A DNA stretch of 64,000 bases from Anaerolineae bacterium (GTDB lineage Bacteria > Desulfobacterota > Desulfobacteria > Desulfobacterales > ETH-SRB1), in NCBI GenBank assembly GCA_035529315.1, contig DATKWZ010000045.1, forward strand, positions 1 to 64,000. Reading direction: 5' to 3'. Made by a program: the position numbers and the translations under genes. This document shows positions 32,155-42,743 of this stretch, piece by piece. How positions within the stretch are numbered: position 1 is the first letter of the stretch; every line of letters starts with the position of its first letter. The notes beneath the pieces were generated by a model. It worked only from the letters and a program-made list of their open reading frames with translations, had not been told where the DNA came from and searched no databases.

Positions 32155-34248
32155 ATGGACACTTTTTTGCTTGAGATAGGTACAGAGGAGATTCCTGCCG
32201 GTTATATTGAACCGGCCTTGAGGAGTCTTTCAGAGCTGATTTTACAAGGCATGGACAATGCGCACATTGAACACGGCAAGGCCAGGATTTTTGGAACGCC
32301 GAGAAGGCTTGCGGTTGAAGTTGCGGATGTCGCAGGCAAGCAGAAGCGCCTGGCGGTCGAGATAACAGGACCTCCTGAAAAAATTGCTTTTGATGAAGAC
32401 AACAGACCGACTCTGGCTGCGAAGAAATTTGCCGAGAAGTTAGGGATCTCTGTCGACAGTTTAACAATCAAGGATACAAAAAAAGGTCGATATTTATGCG
32501 CAAAAAAAACAGAGGGGGGCATTGTTGCAAGCACACTTCTTAAAAGCATTTTGCCTGATGTGATTTTGTCAATCCCATTTCCCAAAAAAATGAAATGGGC
32601 GGATCTGTCCATTGAGTTTGCAAGACCCATACATTCGATACTGGCTATGCTGGGGGAGAAAGTTATTTCTTTTTCATTGGGAAACATTAAAGCAGGCAGA
32701 TATACTTTTGGGCACAGATTTGTGAATCCATGCAGAATAAAGCTTTCTTGTGCCGATGAGTATGTTGAAGCCTTGCGTTCAGCAGGTGTGCTGGTTGATC
32801 CGGAAGACAGGAAAAAACAGGTAAAATGCCAGATACAGGATGCTGCCAAAGGTTTGGGCGGTTGCGTGCTGCCTGATGAGGAACTTGTTGATATCGTAAC
32901 CAACCTTGTTGAATATCCGGCTGTTGCAGCAGGTAGTTTTGACAGGGAATTTCTTAAGCTTCCACGTGAGATATTGATTACAGCAATGCGGGAGCACCAG
33001 AAATATTTTGCCGTAATTGACAAAGAAAACAATCTGATGCCGAATTTTATTTCAGTGAATAATACATTGGCAAGAGACATGGCGCTGGTTGCAAAGGGGC
33101 ACGAAAGGGTGCTCAGGGCCAGGCTTAAAGATGCTCAATTCTTTTACAGGAGCGATATGGAGAGCCCTTTTGAAGATTTGGTGGAAAAATTAAAAGGGGT
33201 TCTTTTCCAGGCCGGGCTTGGGACAGTGTATGATAAGGTAATGAGGGTTCAAAAACTTGCCGGATATCTGGCAGAGGCTGCAAATTTTGATTCGGAGTTT
33301 AAACAAAAGGTATTGAGAGCCGCCTATTTGTGCAAGGCCGATCTTGTCAGCCAGGTTGTTGTTGAGTTTCCAAAGCTGCAGGGGATAATGGGAAGGGTTT
33401 ATGCCGCTGCCGCCGGAGAACCGGATGCGGTGGCATCTGCGATAGAAGAGTATTATCTGCCCACATATTCAGGAGGACGACTTCCTGAAACGGAAACAGG
33501 CGCAATTTTAGCCATTGCCGACAAGATTGATTCCATTTGCGGTTGTTTTATAACAGGGTTGATTCCGACCGGCGCTTCTGATCCATATGCTCTTCGGCGT
33601 CAGGGGATAGGCATTGTTCAGATAATGCTTGATAAGGATTTTTCATTTCAATTGAGCCGGGTGATTGAAGAGAGCGTAAGATTATTCGGCAAGCAAAATA
33701 ATGATGAAAGCAAGGAAATTTCCAGCAGGGTTTATATCTTTTTGCAAAACAGGATTGCCAATCTTTTATCTGAGCAAGGATTTTTAAAAGATGTTATAGC
33801 AGCCGCTGTTTCTGTTTCCGTGGATAATGTGCCTGATGTCTGGAGCAGAGCGAGCGCTTTGCAAAAACTTAAAGCCAAGCCTGATTTTGAACCATTAGCT
33901 GTTGCTTTTAAGCGCGTTGTCAATATAATAAAAAAAGCCGGTCATGTTGAAGCAAAAGATGTTGATGAAAGTCTGTTTGAGTATGAATGCGAAGCTGTTT
34001 TATTTGCTGATTATAAAAAAACCAAGAAAAAGGTATTGGATGATCTTGGCAAGGGATTATTTGAACAAGCCCTTTTTGATATAGCCTTGTTGCGTGATTC
34101 TGTTGATGCTTTTTTTGACGGGGCAATGGTAATGGCGGAAGATTCGAGCATTCGAAACAACAGGCTTTCACTGTTAAAACAGATTGAAAAACTCTTTAGA
34201 TTGTTTGCCGATTTTTCAAAAATTTCAACCAGCGCTGTTTCTCTTTAA
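32155..34248 (+). CDS. glyS: Glycyl-tRNA synthetase beta subunit
   Basis: A 697-residue beta subunit that binds tRNA-Gly. The opening LLEIGTEEIPAGYIEPAL, the HD-like domain region (EHQKYFAVIDKENNLMPNFI), and the C-terminal anticodon-binding DALR region (FFDGAMVMAED) are as expected; length is normal. It is co-transcribed with glyQ. Together they charge tRNA-Gly in the cytoplasm. A long inverted-repeat element follows downstream. Confidence 0.96.
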   Translation: MDTFLLEIGTEEIPAGYIEPALRSLSELILQGMDNAHIEHGKARIFGTPRRLAVEVADVAGKQKRLAVEITGPPEKIAFDEDNRPTLAAKKFAEKLGISVDSLTIKDTKKGRYLCAKKTEGGIVASTLLKSILPDVILSIPFPKKMKWADLSIEFARPIHSILAMLGEKVISFSLGNIKAGRYTFGHRFVNPCRIKLSCADEYVEALRSAGVLVDPEDRKKQVKCQIQDAAKGLGGCVLPDEELVDIVTNLVEYPAVAAGSFDREFLKLPREILITAMREHQKYFAVIDKENNLMPNFISVNNTLARDMALVAKGHERVLRARLKDAQFFYRSDMESPFEDLVEKLKGVLFQAGLGTVYDKVMRVQKLAGYLAEAANFDSEFKQKVLRAAYLCKADLVSQVVVEFPKLQGIMGRVYAAAAGEPDAVASAIEEYYLPTYSGGRLPETETGAILAIADKIDSICGCFITGLIPTGASDPYALRRQGIGIVQIMLDKDFSFQLSRVIEESVRLFGKQNNDESKEISSRVYIFLQNRIANLLSEQGFLKDVIAAAVSVSVDNVPDVWSRASALQKLKAKPDFEPLAVAFKRVVNIIKKAGHVEAKDVDESLFEYECEAVLFADYKKTKKKVLDDLGKGLFEQALFDIALLRDSVDAFFDGAMVMAEDSSIRNNRLSLLKQIEKLFRLFADFSKISTSAVSL

Positions 34249-34312
34249 CCTTTTTAACTTATTAAAAAATATGTAATAATTTAGGTTTATGAAACAGACC
34301 ATATTTATATTG

Positions 34313-34513
34313 AGCTTCAGGTGTGATCAAATTTAAATTAGAAAACTGTTTGAGCATATTAGAGATCGTTAAGAAAGAGCTCAATATAAAATACTATATT
34401 TGTCCGGCTGTTTGCTTAAATTACTATAATTTATTTAGAGCTATGGCCGGTTCTTTCTTTACGATTTCTTATATGCGAGTTTTTTCTGGTTTTAATTTGA
34501 TTATACCTGAAGC
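34313..34513. repeat. Long inverted-repeat element, copy A (about 200 bp)
   Basis: Left arm starts AGCTTCAGGTGTGATCAAAT and reaches GTTAAGAAAGAGC. The right arm runs from GGTTCTTTCTTTACGATTTC to TTGATTATACCTGAAGC and is the imperfect inverted complement of the left, with arms of about 65-70 bases around a 60-base centre. It fills most of the gap between glyS and the RdgC-like gene; no gene is seen there. Two relatives lie at 38049 and 57163. Confidence 0.75.
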
Positions 34514-34554
34514 GGACATATTCTCAAAAAACTAAAACATTAAGGTTTACAAAC

Positions 34555-35169
34555 ATGAGATTATTATCATCATCCGTATCTATCACAAGATACAAGGTAA
34601 GGGGAAAGATTGAAGGCCCTCTTATCAAGACAATTATGGACGGGCTTAACAAGAACTCCATTACAGAAATTGATGACCAGCCAATGGAAAAAGCAGCTGG
34701 ATGGACCTCTTTTGACAACCCGTATATGCCTGATTTTGAAACCTCATCCTGTGTTATAGGCGCTCATTTTGTATTTTCACTGCGGATTGACAAAAAAAAT
34801 ATTCCTTCAAAAATTATTAAAAAATATTATACCCTTGAGATGGCCAAAAGGCTGGCTGAAAGCGGGAGGGAAGACCTGTCTCGAAATGAAAAAAAAGAGA
34901 TAAGGGAACATGTTGCCAACGCTCTTAGTCTTCGCATTCCGGCGACTCCGAATATTTACGATATCATCTGGAATTATGAGGGGTCCTCTTTATGGTTTTT
35001 TTCCAATCAAAAAGCTGCCAACGAAGACCTTGAAACACTTTTTTCAAAATCTTTCAGGCTAACACTAATCAGGCTTTTTCCCTATACAATGGCCGATCTT
35101 GCGTCCGGAATTACGGATAAAGAGCGCGACCTTTTATCAACTATTTCTCCGACAAAATTCATGGATTAA
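34555..35169 (+). CDS. RdgC-like recombination-associated protein
   Basis: A 204-residue protein that resembles RdgC, a ring-shaped DNA-binding protein that limits RecA action in E. coli. Visible are the start (SITRYKVRGKIEG), WTSFDNPYMPDFET, the long basic helix region, PATPNIYDIIWNYEGSSLWF, and the ending SFRLTLIRLFPYTMA. It is much shorter than E. coli RdgC (about 300 residues). It is followed by an unknown gene after three bases and then recQ, which supports a recombination role. The assignment rests on remembered motifs. Confidence 0.6.
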   Translation: MRLLSSSVSITRYKVRGKIEGPLIKTIMDGLNKNSITEIDDQPMEKAAGWTSFDNPYMPDFETSSCVIGAHFVFSLRIDKKNIPSKIIKKYYTLEMAKRLAESGREDLSRNEKKEIREHVANALSLRIPATPNIYDIIWNYEGSSLWFFSNQKAANEDLETLFSKSFRLTLIRLFPYTMADLASGITDKERDLLSTISPTKFMD

Positions 35170-35172
35170 ATT

Positions 35173-35697
35173 ATGTTAGATGTTTCAGTTGCATACAACA
35201 GGTACAAATTTCTGGGGCATGAATTTTTAACATGGCTCTGGTTTGTTATGGACGTGGACCCAGCCTGCATGCTTAAAGCAGAAAGCGATATGGTTTCACT
35301 TGAAGTCGACAACCGTATTGTTCTTGAAAAGAGCTTTGATAACAGGATCGAAAACATCAGAATAAAAGGGGATGAAGCCGGCTTTGAGGAAGCAAAGCTT
35401 TCTCTTAAAAAGGGCGGAGTCGTCACTGAACTGAATTTTTCTTTAAAAATCGGGGATCACGAATGGAAATTTAACATTAAAGGTGAAAGCCTTAATATCT
35501 CGTCATTAAAATCGCCTGAAACCGGAAAGATTGAAAAAAAGGAAGATATTGAAGGGGCTGTTATTGAAAAGATATACCTTTATGAAAAGGTGGTTTTACT
35601 GGTCGAAAATCTTTATAAACAGTTTGTCCGGATAAGGATTTCAAGCAAATGGGAGAATGAAACCATCCCTTTAATCAAAAAATGGATCAAATCCTGA
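35173..35697 (+). CDS. Hypothetical protein paired with the RdgC-like gene
   Basis: A 174-residue soluble, beta-rich and charged protein that I do not recognise. It begins MLDVSVAYNRYKFLGHEFLT and has EFLTWLWFVMD near residue 20, alternating hydrophobic/charged segments at 40-110, and a helical C-terminus (IYLYEKVVLLVENLYKQFVR). It starts three bases after the RdgC-like gene and so is translated with it. recQ starts 39 bases after its stop. Conserved pairing with the RdgC-like gene would suggest a shared role in DNA recombination. Confidence 0.75.
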   Translation: MLDVSVAYNRYKFLGHEFLTWLWFVMDVDPACMLKAESDMVSLEVDNRIVLEKSFDNRIENIRIKGDEAGFEEAKLSLKKGGVVTELNFSLKIGDHEWKFNIKGESLNISSLKSPETGKIEKKEDIEGAVIEKIYLYEKVVLLVENLYKQFVRIRISSKWENETIPLIKKWIKS

Positions 35698-35736
35698 AAC
35701 TTTTGTTAAACCCGCTGTTTTTGTCCCCTTTTTTTT

Positions 35737-38016
35737 ATGGAACTGTTAGACAAACTTAAAAGATTTTTTGATCTTTCCTCGTTCCGCCCGGGCCAGGAAG
35801 AGGTGGTTAGAGCGGTTCTGGAAGAGAGAGACGCCCTGGTGGTCATGCCTACCGGAGGAGGGAAATCGCTTTGCTACCAGCTTCCTGCCTTAATCCGTGA
35901 TGGAACAGCCCTTGTGGTTTCTCCCCTTATCGCCTTAATGAAAGATCAGGTGGATGTTCTCCAAAAAAGAGGGATCGCCGCATCATTCATCAATTCCACC
36001 ATCCCCTGGTCAAAGCAAAAACAGGTGCTTGAAAAACTTGAAGCAGGAGACTTAAAGCTTTTGTATGTTGCTCCTGAACGGTTTCGCCAGAAGGAATTTC
36101 TGCACTCTCTTTCTATTTCCAAAATCAGCTTTGTGGCAATAGATGAAGCACATTGTATCTCCCAGTGGGGGCACGATTTTCGCCCTGATTACCTGCGATT
36201 AGGGGGAGTCCTGCAACGCATAGGACAATACCGGATTCTTGCTGCCACCGCTACTGCCACTGAATCGGTTATATTAGATATCATCTCCTGCCTTCATCTT
36301 AAGAATTGTCGACAGTTTGTAACAGGGTTTTATCGCAACAACCTGCAATTGAAAGTAGCTCTTTGTGCAAATAAAAAGGAGAAAGAAGGGGTTCTTGTGT
36401 CAGCCCTTGCAGAAGAGAAACTTCCCGCAATTGTATATTGCGCTACGAGAAAAGGTGTGGATGAAGTGGTAACCCTGTTGAAAGATCGAGCGCATTCTGT
36501 ATCAGGATACCATGCAGGCATGGACGATGAAACGCGAAATAGTGTGCAGGAACGATTTATGTCAGGACGCTCTGAAATAATTGTGGCAACTAATGCTTTT
36601 GGGATGGGAATTGATAAATTAAACATACGCCAGGTTATCCACTACCAGTTTCCAGGCTCCATGGAATCGTATTATCAGGAGATAGGAAGAGCAGGAAGGG
36701 ATGGAGAAAAATCAACATGCACCCTCCTTTTTTCCATGGCTGATAACTATATCCAGGAATTCTTTATTGATATGAACTATCCTTTGCCGGAAACAGTTGA
36801 AGATGTTTTTGACTTTTTAAAGGGTACGGGGAAAGACTATCTGAGCGTCGGAAATAATGAAATTGCTGAAACAATCAGCTCTGCTCAGAGCGCCGGACAG
36901 GTGGGAATCGTCATAAAAATGCTGGAGCGGGCCGGTTTCCTGGAAAGGCTCTATTCCGGGAGTCGACTCTGTTTTGTTGCCGCAGGCGTGGAAAGCCCGA
37001 GAGGGCCTGTTCAAAAAAAGATATTTGACGTTGTGGCAAAAATCGCGGGATCTAAAGGAAAAGAGGTTTCAATTAATTTTCTGACAAAAACCACCGGCCT
37101 TGAAAAACCAGCGCTTCTTAGAGGTCTTAGATCACTTTCAGCAGATGGATTGATAACATATATACCACCGGCCGCGGGTCGTGACCTCAAGATAGTGCGT
37201 CCCCAGGCGACCTTTGAGGAGTTGAAAATAGACTTTGAACTCCTTGAGAAAAGAAAACACAGTGATCTGGAAAAACTCAAAGAGGTGGTAGCTTACGGGT
37301 ATTTTGGGGGGTGCAGATGGGATTTTCTCCTCTCCTATTTCGGAGACGACAGCGCAACAGACCAGTGCGGGTCCTGCGACAACTGTATTCAAAGAAAGGT
37401 GAAAAGGACTGATACAAACAAGGGTGAAGAGGGAACAATAATCCTTAAAATATTGAGCTGCGTGGCGCGTATGCAGGGCAGGTTCGGCCGGACACGTGTT
37501 GCCCAGGTCCTTACCGGAGCTGAGAGGAAATGGATAACCTCGCAGAGAATGAATCGACTTTCCACATACGGCCTGCTTCCTGATTTCACACAGGAAGAGG
37601 TTCTTGATCTTATTGACCAGTTAGACAGGCAGGGATGTTTTGTTCGCAAAGGAGATCATCTTTATCCGACTATAAGTCTCAGCGAAAAAGGGATCAGGGT
37701 GATGAAAAAAGAAGAAGAGGCTTGTGTCAATCTGCCGGAAATCAAAAAACCTGTGAAGACCGCGGCAGAGGTAGCCACCGATTTTTCTCCTGAGCTCTAT
37801 GAGCTGTTGCGTAAAAAAAGAGAAAAGCTTGGGACGGCACGAGGGATCCCATTGTTCCTGGTAGTCTCAAACCGGACACTGAAAGAGATGGCGGCATCGG
37901 CGCCAAAAAGCATGGCTGAACTTCTCCAGGTGCACGGAATCGGGCCGGCTAAAATAGAAAAATACGGACAGGCTTTTTTAGATGTAATTTTAAAATATTG
38001 TGATACAGTAAATTAG
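35737..38016 (+). CDS. recQ: ATP-dependent DNA helicase RecQ
   Basis: A 759-residue RecQ. It has the Q-motif region (FRPGQEEVVRAVLE), Walker A MPTGGGKSLCYQLPAL, DEAH in AIDEAHCISQWGHDFRPDYL, TATATE, and motif VI QEIGRAGRDG. The RQC zinc site CRWDFLLSYF … CGSCDNC follows, then a winged helix and a C-terminal HRDC domain (RGIPLFLVVSNRTLKEMAAS, then HGIGPAKIEKYG). All domains of the E. coli type are present, slightly longer between RecQ core and HRDC. It unwinds DNA 3' to 5' in recombination and fork repair. Confidence 0.96.
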   Translation: MELLDKLKRFFDLSSFRPGQEEVVRAVLEERDALVVMPTGGGKSLCYQLPALIRDGTALVVSPLIALMKDQVDVLQKRGIAASFINSTIPWSKQKQVLEKLEAGDLKLLYVAPERFRQKEFLHSLSISKISFVAIDEAHCISQWGHDFRPDYLRLGGVLQRIGQYRILAATATATESVILDIISCLHLKNCRQFVTGFYRNNLQLKVALCANKKEKEGVLVSALAEEKLPAIVYCATRKGVDEVVTLLKDRAHSVSGYHAGMDDETRNSVQERFMSGRSEIIVATNAFGMGIDKLNIRQVIHYQFPGSMESYYQEIGRAGRDGEKSTCTLLFSMADNYIQEFFIDMNYPLPETVEDVFDFLKGTGKDYLSVGNNEIAETISSAQSAGQVGIVIKMLERAGFLERLYSGSRLCFVAAGVESPRGPVQKKIFDVVAKIAGSKGKEVSINFLTKTTGLEKPALLRGLRSLSADGLITYIPPAAGRDLKIVRPQATFEELKIDFELLEKRKHSDLEKLKEVVAYGYFGGCRWDFLLSYFGDDSATDQCGSCDNCIQRKVKRTDTNKGEEGTIILKILSCVARMQGRFGRTRVAQVLTGAERKWITSQRMNRLSTYGLLPDFTQEEVLDLIDQLDRQGCFVRKGDHLYPTISLSEKGIRVMKKEEEACVNLPEIKKPVKTAAEVATDFSPELYELLRKKREKLGTARGIPLFLVVSNRTLKEMAASAPKSMAELLQVHGIGPAKIEKYGQAFLDVILKYCDTVN

Positions 38017-38048
38017 GGATAACATTTTAGCTTTTTCAAAACATTACC

Positions 38049-38247
38049 GCTCCAGCTATAATTAAATTTTTTACTGAAAAAACTCGTAGATAACGGCTCG
38101 TAATGAAAGAACCTGCCCGGGCCATTAATAAAGGTTTTTGTTTTAAGAAAATGTTTCATCTTTGAATCAAATTGCTTATGGTTCTTTCATAACGATCCAT
38201 AATCTACTCAAACAGTTTCCAGTATAAAATTTAATCATAACTGAAGC
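38049..38247. repeat. Long inverted-repeat element, copy B (about 200 bp)
   Basis: GCTCCAGCTATAATTAAATT … GTAATGAAAGAACC forms the left arm. GGTTCTTTCATAACGATCCA … AAATTTAATCATAACTGAAGC forms the right arm, an inverted imperfect complement. The flanking TAGCTTTTTCAAAACATTAC is shared with copy C. It occupies the gap after recQ, where no gene is seen. Confidence 0.75.
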
Positions 38248-38317
38248 TCGTTTAAAATCGATTTGTTTCAACGGGCTAAATTGACACACAATTTTTAGTT
38301 TATAAAAGGAGAATATT

Positions 38318-38572
38318 ATGGCTTTTGATCCTGATAAGGATAAGATTTTAAAGAAGTGGCAATGCGAAGACACAGGACTTGTTGTTTCTATCAACCAGTA
38401 TGGCAACGGCCAGCCGAAACTTCAGATAGGCCCAAGAATACTGAAAAAACAGGATGGTTCGGAGAGGGCGCCTGTCAAGGCCGGGCGCCTTGCCATTGAA
38501 GATTTGATGTGGTTTTATGAAATTATTGATGAATTAAAGGATGAGCTCACCCGGCTGGCACAGCCGGAATAA
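38318..38572 (+). CDS. Small PC4/YdbC-like putative ssDNA-binding protein
   Basis: An 84-residue protein with a beta-strand-rich centre (GLVVSINQYGNGQPKLQIGP) followed by KAGRLAIEDLMWFYEIIDEL. This matches the layout of PC4-type transcription-coactivator/ssDNA-binding domains, where strands are followed by one C-terminal helix. AAAAGGAG precedes the ATG. It is a stand-alone gene between repeat element B and the nucleoside phosphorylase. The fold call is a remembered resemblance and is tentative. Confidence 0.6.
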   Translation: MAFDPDKDKILKKWQCEDTGLVVSINQYGNGQPKLQIGPRILKKQDGSERAPVKAGRLAIEDLMWFYEIIDELKDELTRLAQPE

Positions 38573-38595
38573 TTGCTCTGGATTGAGTGATATAT

Positions 38596-39342
38596 ATGCC
38601 CATGACCAAAGATGGCGCAATTGTCAGGCCTGTAAGAGGAAAAAAATCTCCGCAACTTGGTGATTATGCCGTGATGGTAGCCAGTGAATCTGATATGCGT
38701 ATGTTTTGCGGCAAGAAGAATTTACAAAAAGATCGTTTCATAAAGCTGTTTATGAGCAGGTTATATGTCGATGACGGGCAAACTGAAAACTTTGCGCTTG
38801 TGGGCCCGTTTATCGGCGCTCCATATGCGGCAATGATTCTTGAAACATTAATTGCCTGGGGCGCGCTAAAAATTTTGTTTGTTGGTTGGTGCGGAGCGGT
38901 TTCCCCTGATGTCAAGATCGGAGACATTATTATTCCAACAGGCGCTATTATTGATGAAGGAACGTCAAGACACTATAATAAGGGGGAGAACTTTTGTGCC
39001 AGGCCGCAGGGCCATATAACCGAAAAAATAAAGGAAGCTTTAAGTCAAAGGGGCATCTGTTTTCACACAGGCCTTGTCTGGTCTACCGACGCTGTTTACA
39101 GGGAGACCTGCGAAAAGGTTAAGTATTATCAAGGCAAGGATGCATTGGCGGTTGATATGGAGCTATCAGCTTTTTTTACTGTGGGAAGCTTTCGGGAAGT
39201 TGAGGTCGGAGCGGTTCTTGTTGTTTCCGATGAAATATCAACCTCTAAACATGTAGCCGGATTTAGCAGGCAATGTTTTAAAAAAAGCCGCGGGGATGTA
39301 TGCGAAGCAATAAGCAGCATGTGTCTCAGGAAAACAATATAA
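38596..39342 (+). CDS. Nucleoside phosphorylase (PNP/UDP family)
   Basis: About 248 residues of the purine-nucleoside/uridine phosphorylase fold, which splits nucleosides with phosphate. Typical motifs are VGPFIGAPYAAMILETLIAW, FVGWCGAVSPDVKIGDIIIP (phosphate/ribose site), the VDMELSAFFTVG segment with the ribose-binding Met-Glu, and VVSDEI with the base-binding Asp. I chose ATG 38596; an upstream GTG adds three residues. Substrate could be uridine or a purine nucleoside. It is followed 30 bases later by ligA. Confidence 0.85.
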   Translation: MPMTKDGAIVRPVRGKKSPQLGDYAVMVASESDMRMFCGKKNLQKDRFIKLFMSRLYVDDGQTENFALVGPFIGAPYAAMILETLIAWGALKILFVGWCGAVSPDVKIGDIIIPTGAIIDEGTSRHYNKGENFCARPQGHITEKIKEALSQRGICFHTGLVWSTDAVYRETCEKVKYYQGKDALAVDMELSAFFTVGSFREVEVGAVLVVSDEISTSKHVAGFSRQCFKKSRGDVCEAISSMCLRKTI

Positions 39343-41391
<2,049 letters not shown>

Positions 41392-41894
41392 GGTTATATG
41401 TTTCTCCTATTCTAACCACAGATTATTTCCCGGAGGTGTGGAAATACCTTATGAGGAACTCTCCCTGTCCGATCAGATCAAACAAACCCAATCAGAGATC
41501 AAAAAAAGGAACTGCCACTATATACGAAGCAGCATTCGGCTACAAAGGAGCTTTCCGCAAGGTAGATATTTCTTCTCATAAAGGTAAAAAAAGATGGTAG
41601 ATCTGTGATGTCAAGAGTTCAACGGGCATGAAGGACGTGTACTGTTATGATGTGGCTTTTCAGTATTATGTTTTGAGAAGTACAGGTCATAAGGCGGTAC
41701 ATTGCCGACAAACCGTGCCAGTCTGTTTCGAATCCAGTTGACTAAATCGCTGAAGTGTCTTAAATGAAGTTCCGGGCATGGTGGAGACGTTTGGCAATGA
41801 TTCCAAACGATCTCATCTGCTACCATTTACGACCGACACGGGGTTTCGCCGCCACAGTCAGGCGCAATTTACTTTCAAACAAGGAGAAACAGAT

Positions 41895-41999
41895 ATGGGT
41901 GAAAAGGGAAAAAAAGACAAAGGCAGAAAGGAACAACAGAAAAAGGCCCAGCTTAATCCAAAGGAAAAACGAAAATTGAAAAAAGAAAAGAAGAAATAA
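41895..41999 (+). CDS. 34-residue lysine-rich protein
   Basis: AAGGAG lies eight bases before ATG, and 34 codons follow: MGEKGKKDKGRKEQQKKAQL, then NPKEKRKLKKEKKK. More than 40 percent of residues are Lys or Arg. Very similar tiny lysine-rich proteins (MG…KKDKGK…KKAQLxPKEKRKLKKEKK) occur in many bacteria as far as I recall, of unknown function, perhaps nucleic-acid binding. The clean ribosome binding site supports translation. Confidence 0.6.
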   Translation: MGEKGKKDKGRKEQQKKAQLNPKEKRKLKKEKKK

Positions 42000-42174
42000 A
42001 TGCCCAGTGTTGTCCGATGAGGTAAATTCAAGTTGCGAGCGCAATGCCTGGCAGCAGGGTTCATGTGGTGTCTGGTAGTCGAGGCAATTTCTTGGTCTAT
42101 AATTAAGCTTTTCCACTGCCGATGTAAGATTTTTATTGGTTGCTTTCATAAAATTTATTGCTTTTGATAAATTC

Positions 42175-42194
42175 GTAAAAAGTCTAAAAGTTCT
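42175..42194. repeat. Solo TIR of the TGATGAATTCG element family
   Basis: TGATAAATTCGTAAAAAGTC matches the left end of the elements at 46958 and 63213 with one change. No matching right end is found before 42390. GTCATTCCCGCC follows about 20 bases later, as inside other such elements. Confidence 0.6.
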
Positions 42195-42389
42195 CTTTCC
42201 AGTCATTCCCGCCCGTCGTGTTCGCGCACTGTCGCGGTAGGCGAAGGCTGGAATCTACGGGATAAAATGCAGTCGTGCCTGTGGCAGACAAGCCGGGATC
42301 CGGTAAATTGAAGATTCCCTGTAGCAAGTTCAAGACCTGTCCTCATGCTAATTTCAACTGAAAGTCTTTACTAACACAGGAGGTTTTTA

Positions 42390-42743
42390 ATGAAAGAAAG
42401 TTCACGGTTTAATGTCTCACTCAGCTTTGAAGGGATAAGGTTTCCACCATTTGAGGATATACTCTTGCTTGGCAGAAGGTGTCCGCAAGGCAAGGCAGGT
42501 GTTTCAAAATGCTTGAACCTGATAGCGCCGGAAAAGTTTGAATTGGTTGAAATTGATGATCCAGTTGTTGAGGCGATGCTGATAAACAAAGTAATCATCA
42601 AACGCATGCCGGTGGAAAAAGTCATCAAAATACTGAAGGCTAAAGTCTTTCCTTTGATGACAAATGGCGAAATTGTAAAGGTAGATTTCAATGTAATGAT
42701 CTATTTTGATGGGATAGAAGGAGTGCTGAAGGAGATAAAATGA
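42390..42743 (+). CDS. Hypothetical protein coupled to hybrid histidine kinase
   Basis: A 117-residue protein that I do not recognise. It starts MKESSRFNVSLSFEGIRFPP and has LLLGRRCPQGKAGVSKCLNL, a mixed alpha/beta middle, and ends YFDGIEGVLKEIK. CACAGGAGGTTTTTA is a strong ribosome binding site. Its TGA overlaps the ATG of the kinase gene (ATGA), so the two are translationally coupled, and a role in the same signalling pathway is likely. Confidence 0.7.
   Translation: MKESSRFNVSLSFEGIRFPPFEDILLLGRRCPQGKAGVSKCLNLIAPEKFELVEIDDPVVEAMLINKVIIKRMPVEKVIKILKAKVFPLMTNGEIVKVDFNVMIYFDGIEGVLKEIK

Larger units (their letters stand above)
41392..42389. other. Roughly 1-kb gene-poor gap
   Basis: Apart from the 34-codon gene at 41895-41999 and half of a TIR element at 42175-42194, I see no gene that I can support. 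A short open stretch after GGAGGT near 41,433 reads VEIPYEELSLSDQIKQTQSE but breaks off and is unrecognised; it may be gene debris. Bases 42,200-42,300 contain GTCATTCCCGCC-type palindromic repeat sequence. Confidence 0.5.

Noticed and set aside
42240-42330. Possible CRISPR-like or structured RNA in GC-rich palindromes after the lysine-rich gene
   Set aside because: No regularly spaced repeats; the palindromes fit dispersed GTCATTCCCG-type intergenic repeats. No CRISPR array or cas gene is found anywhere in the window.
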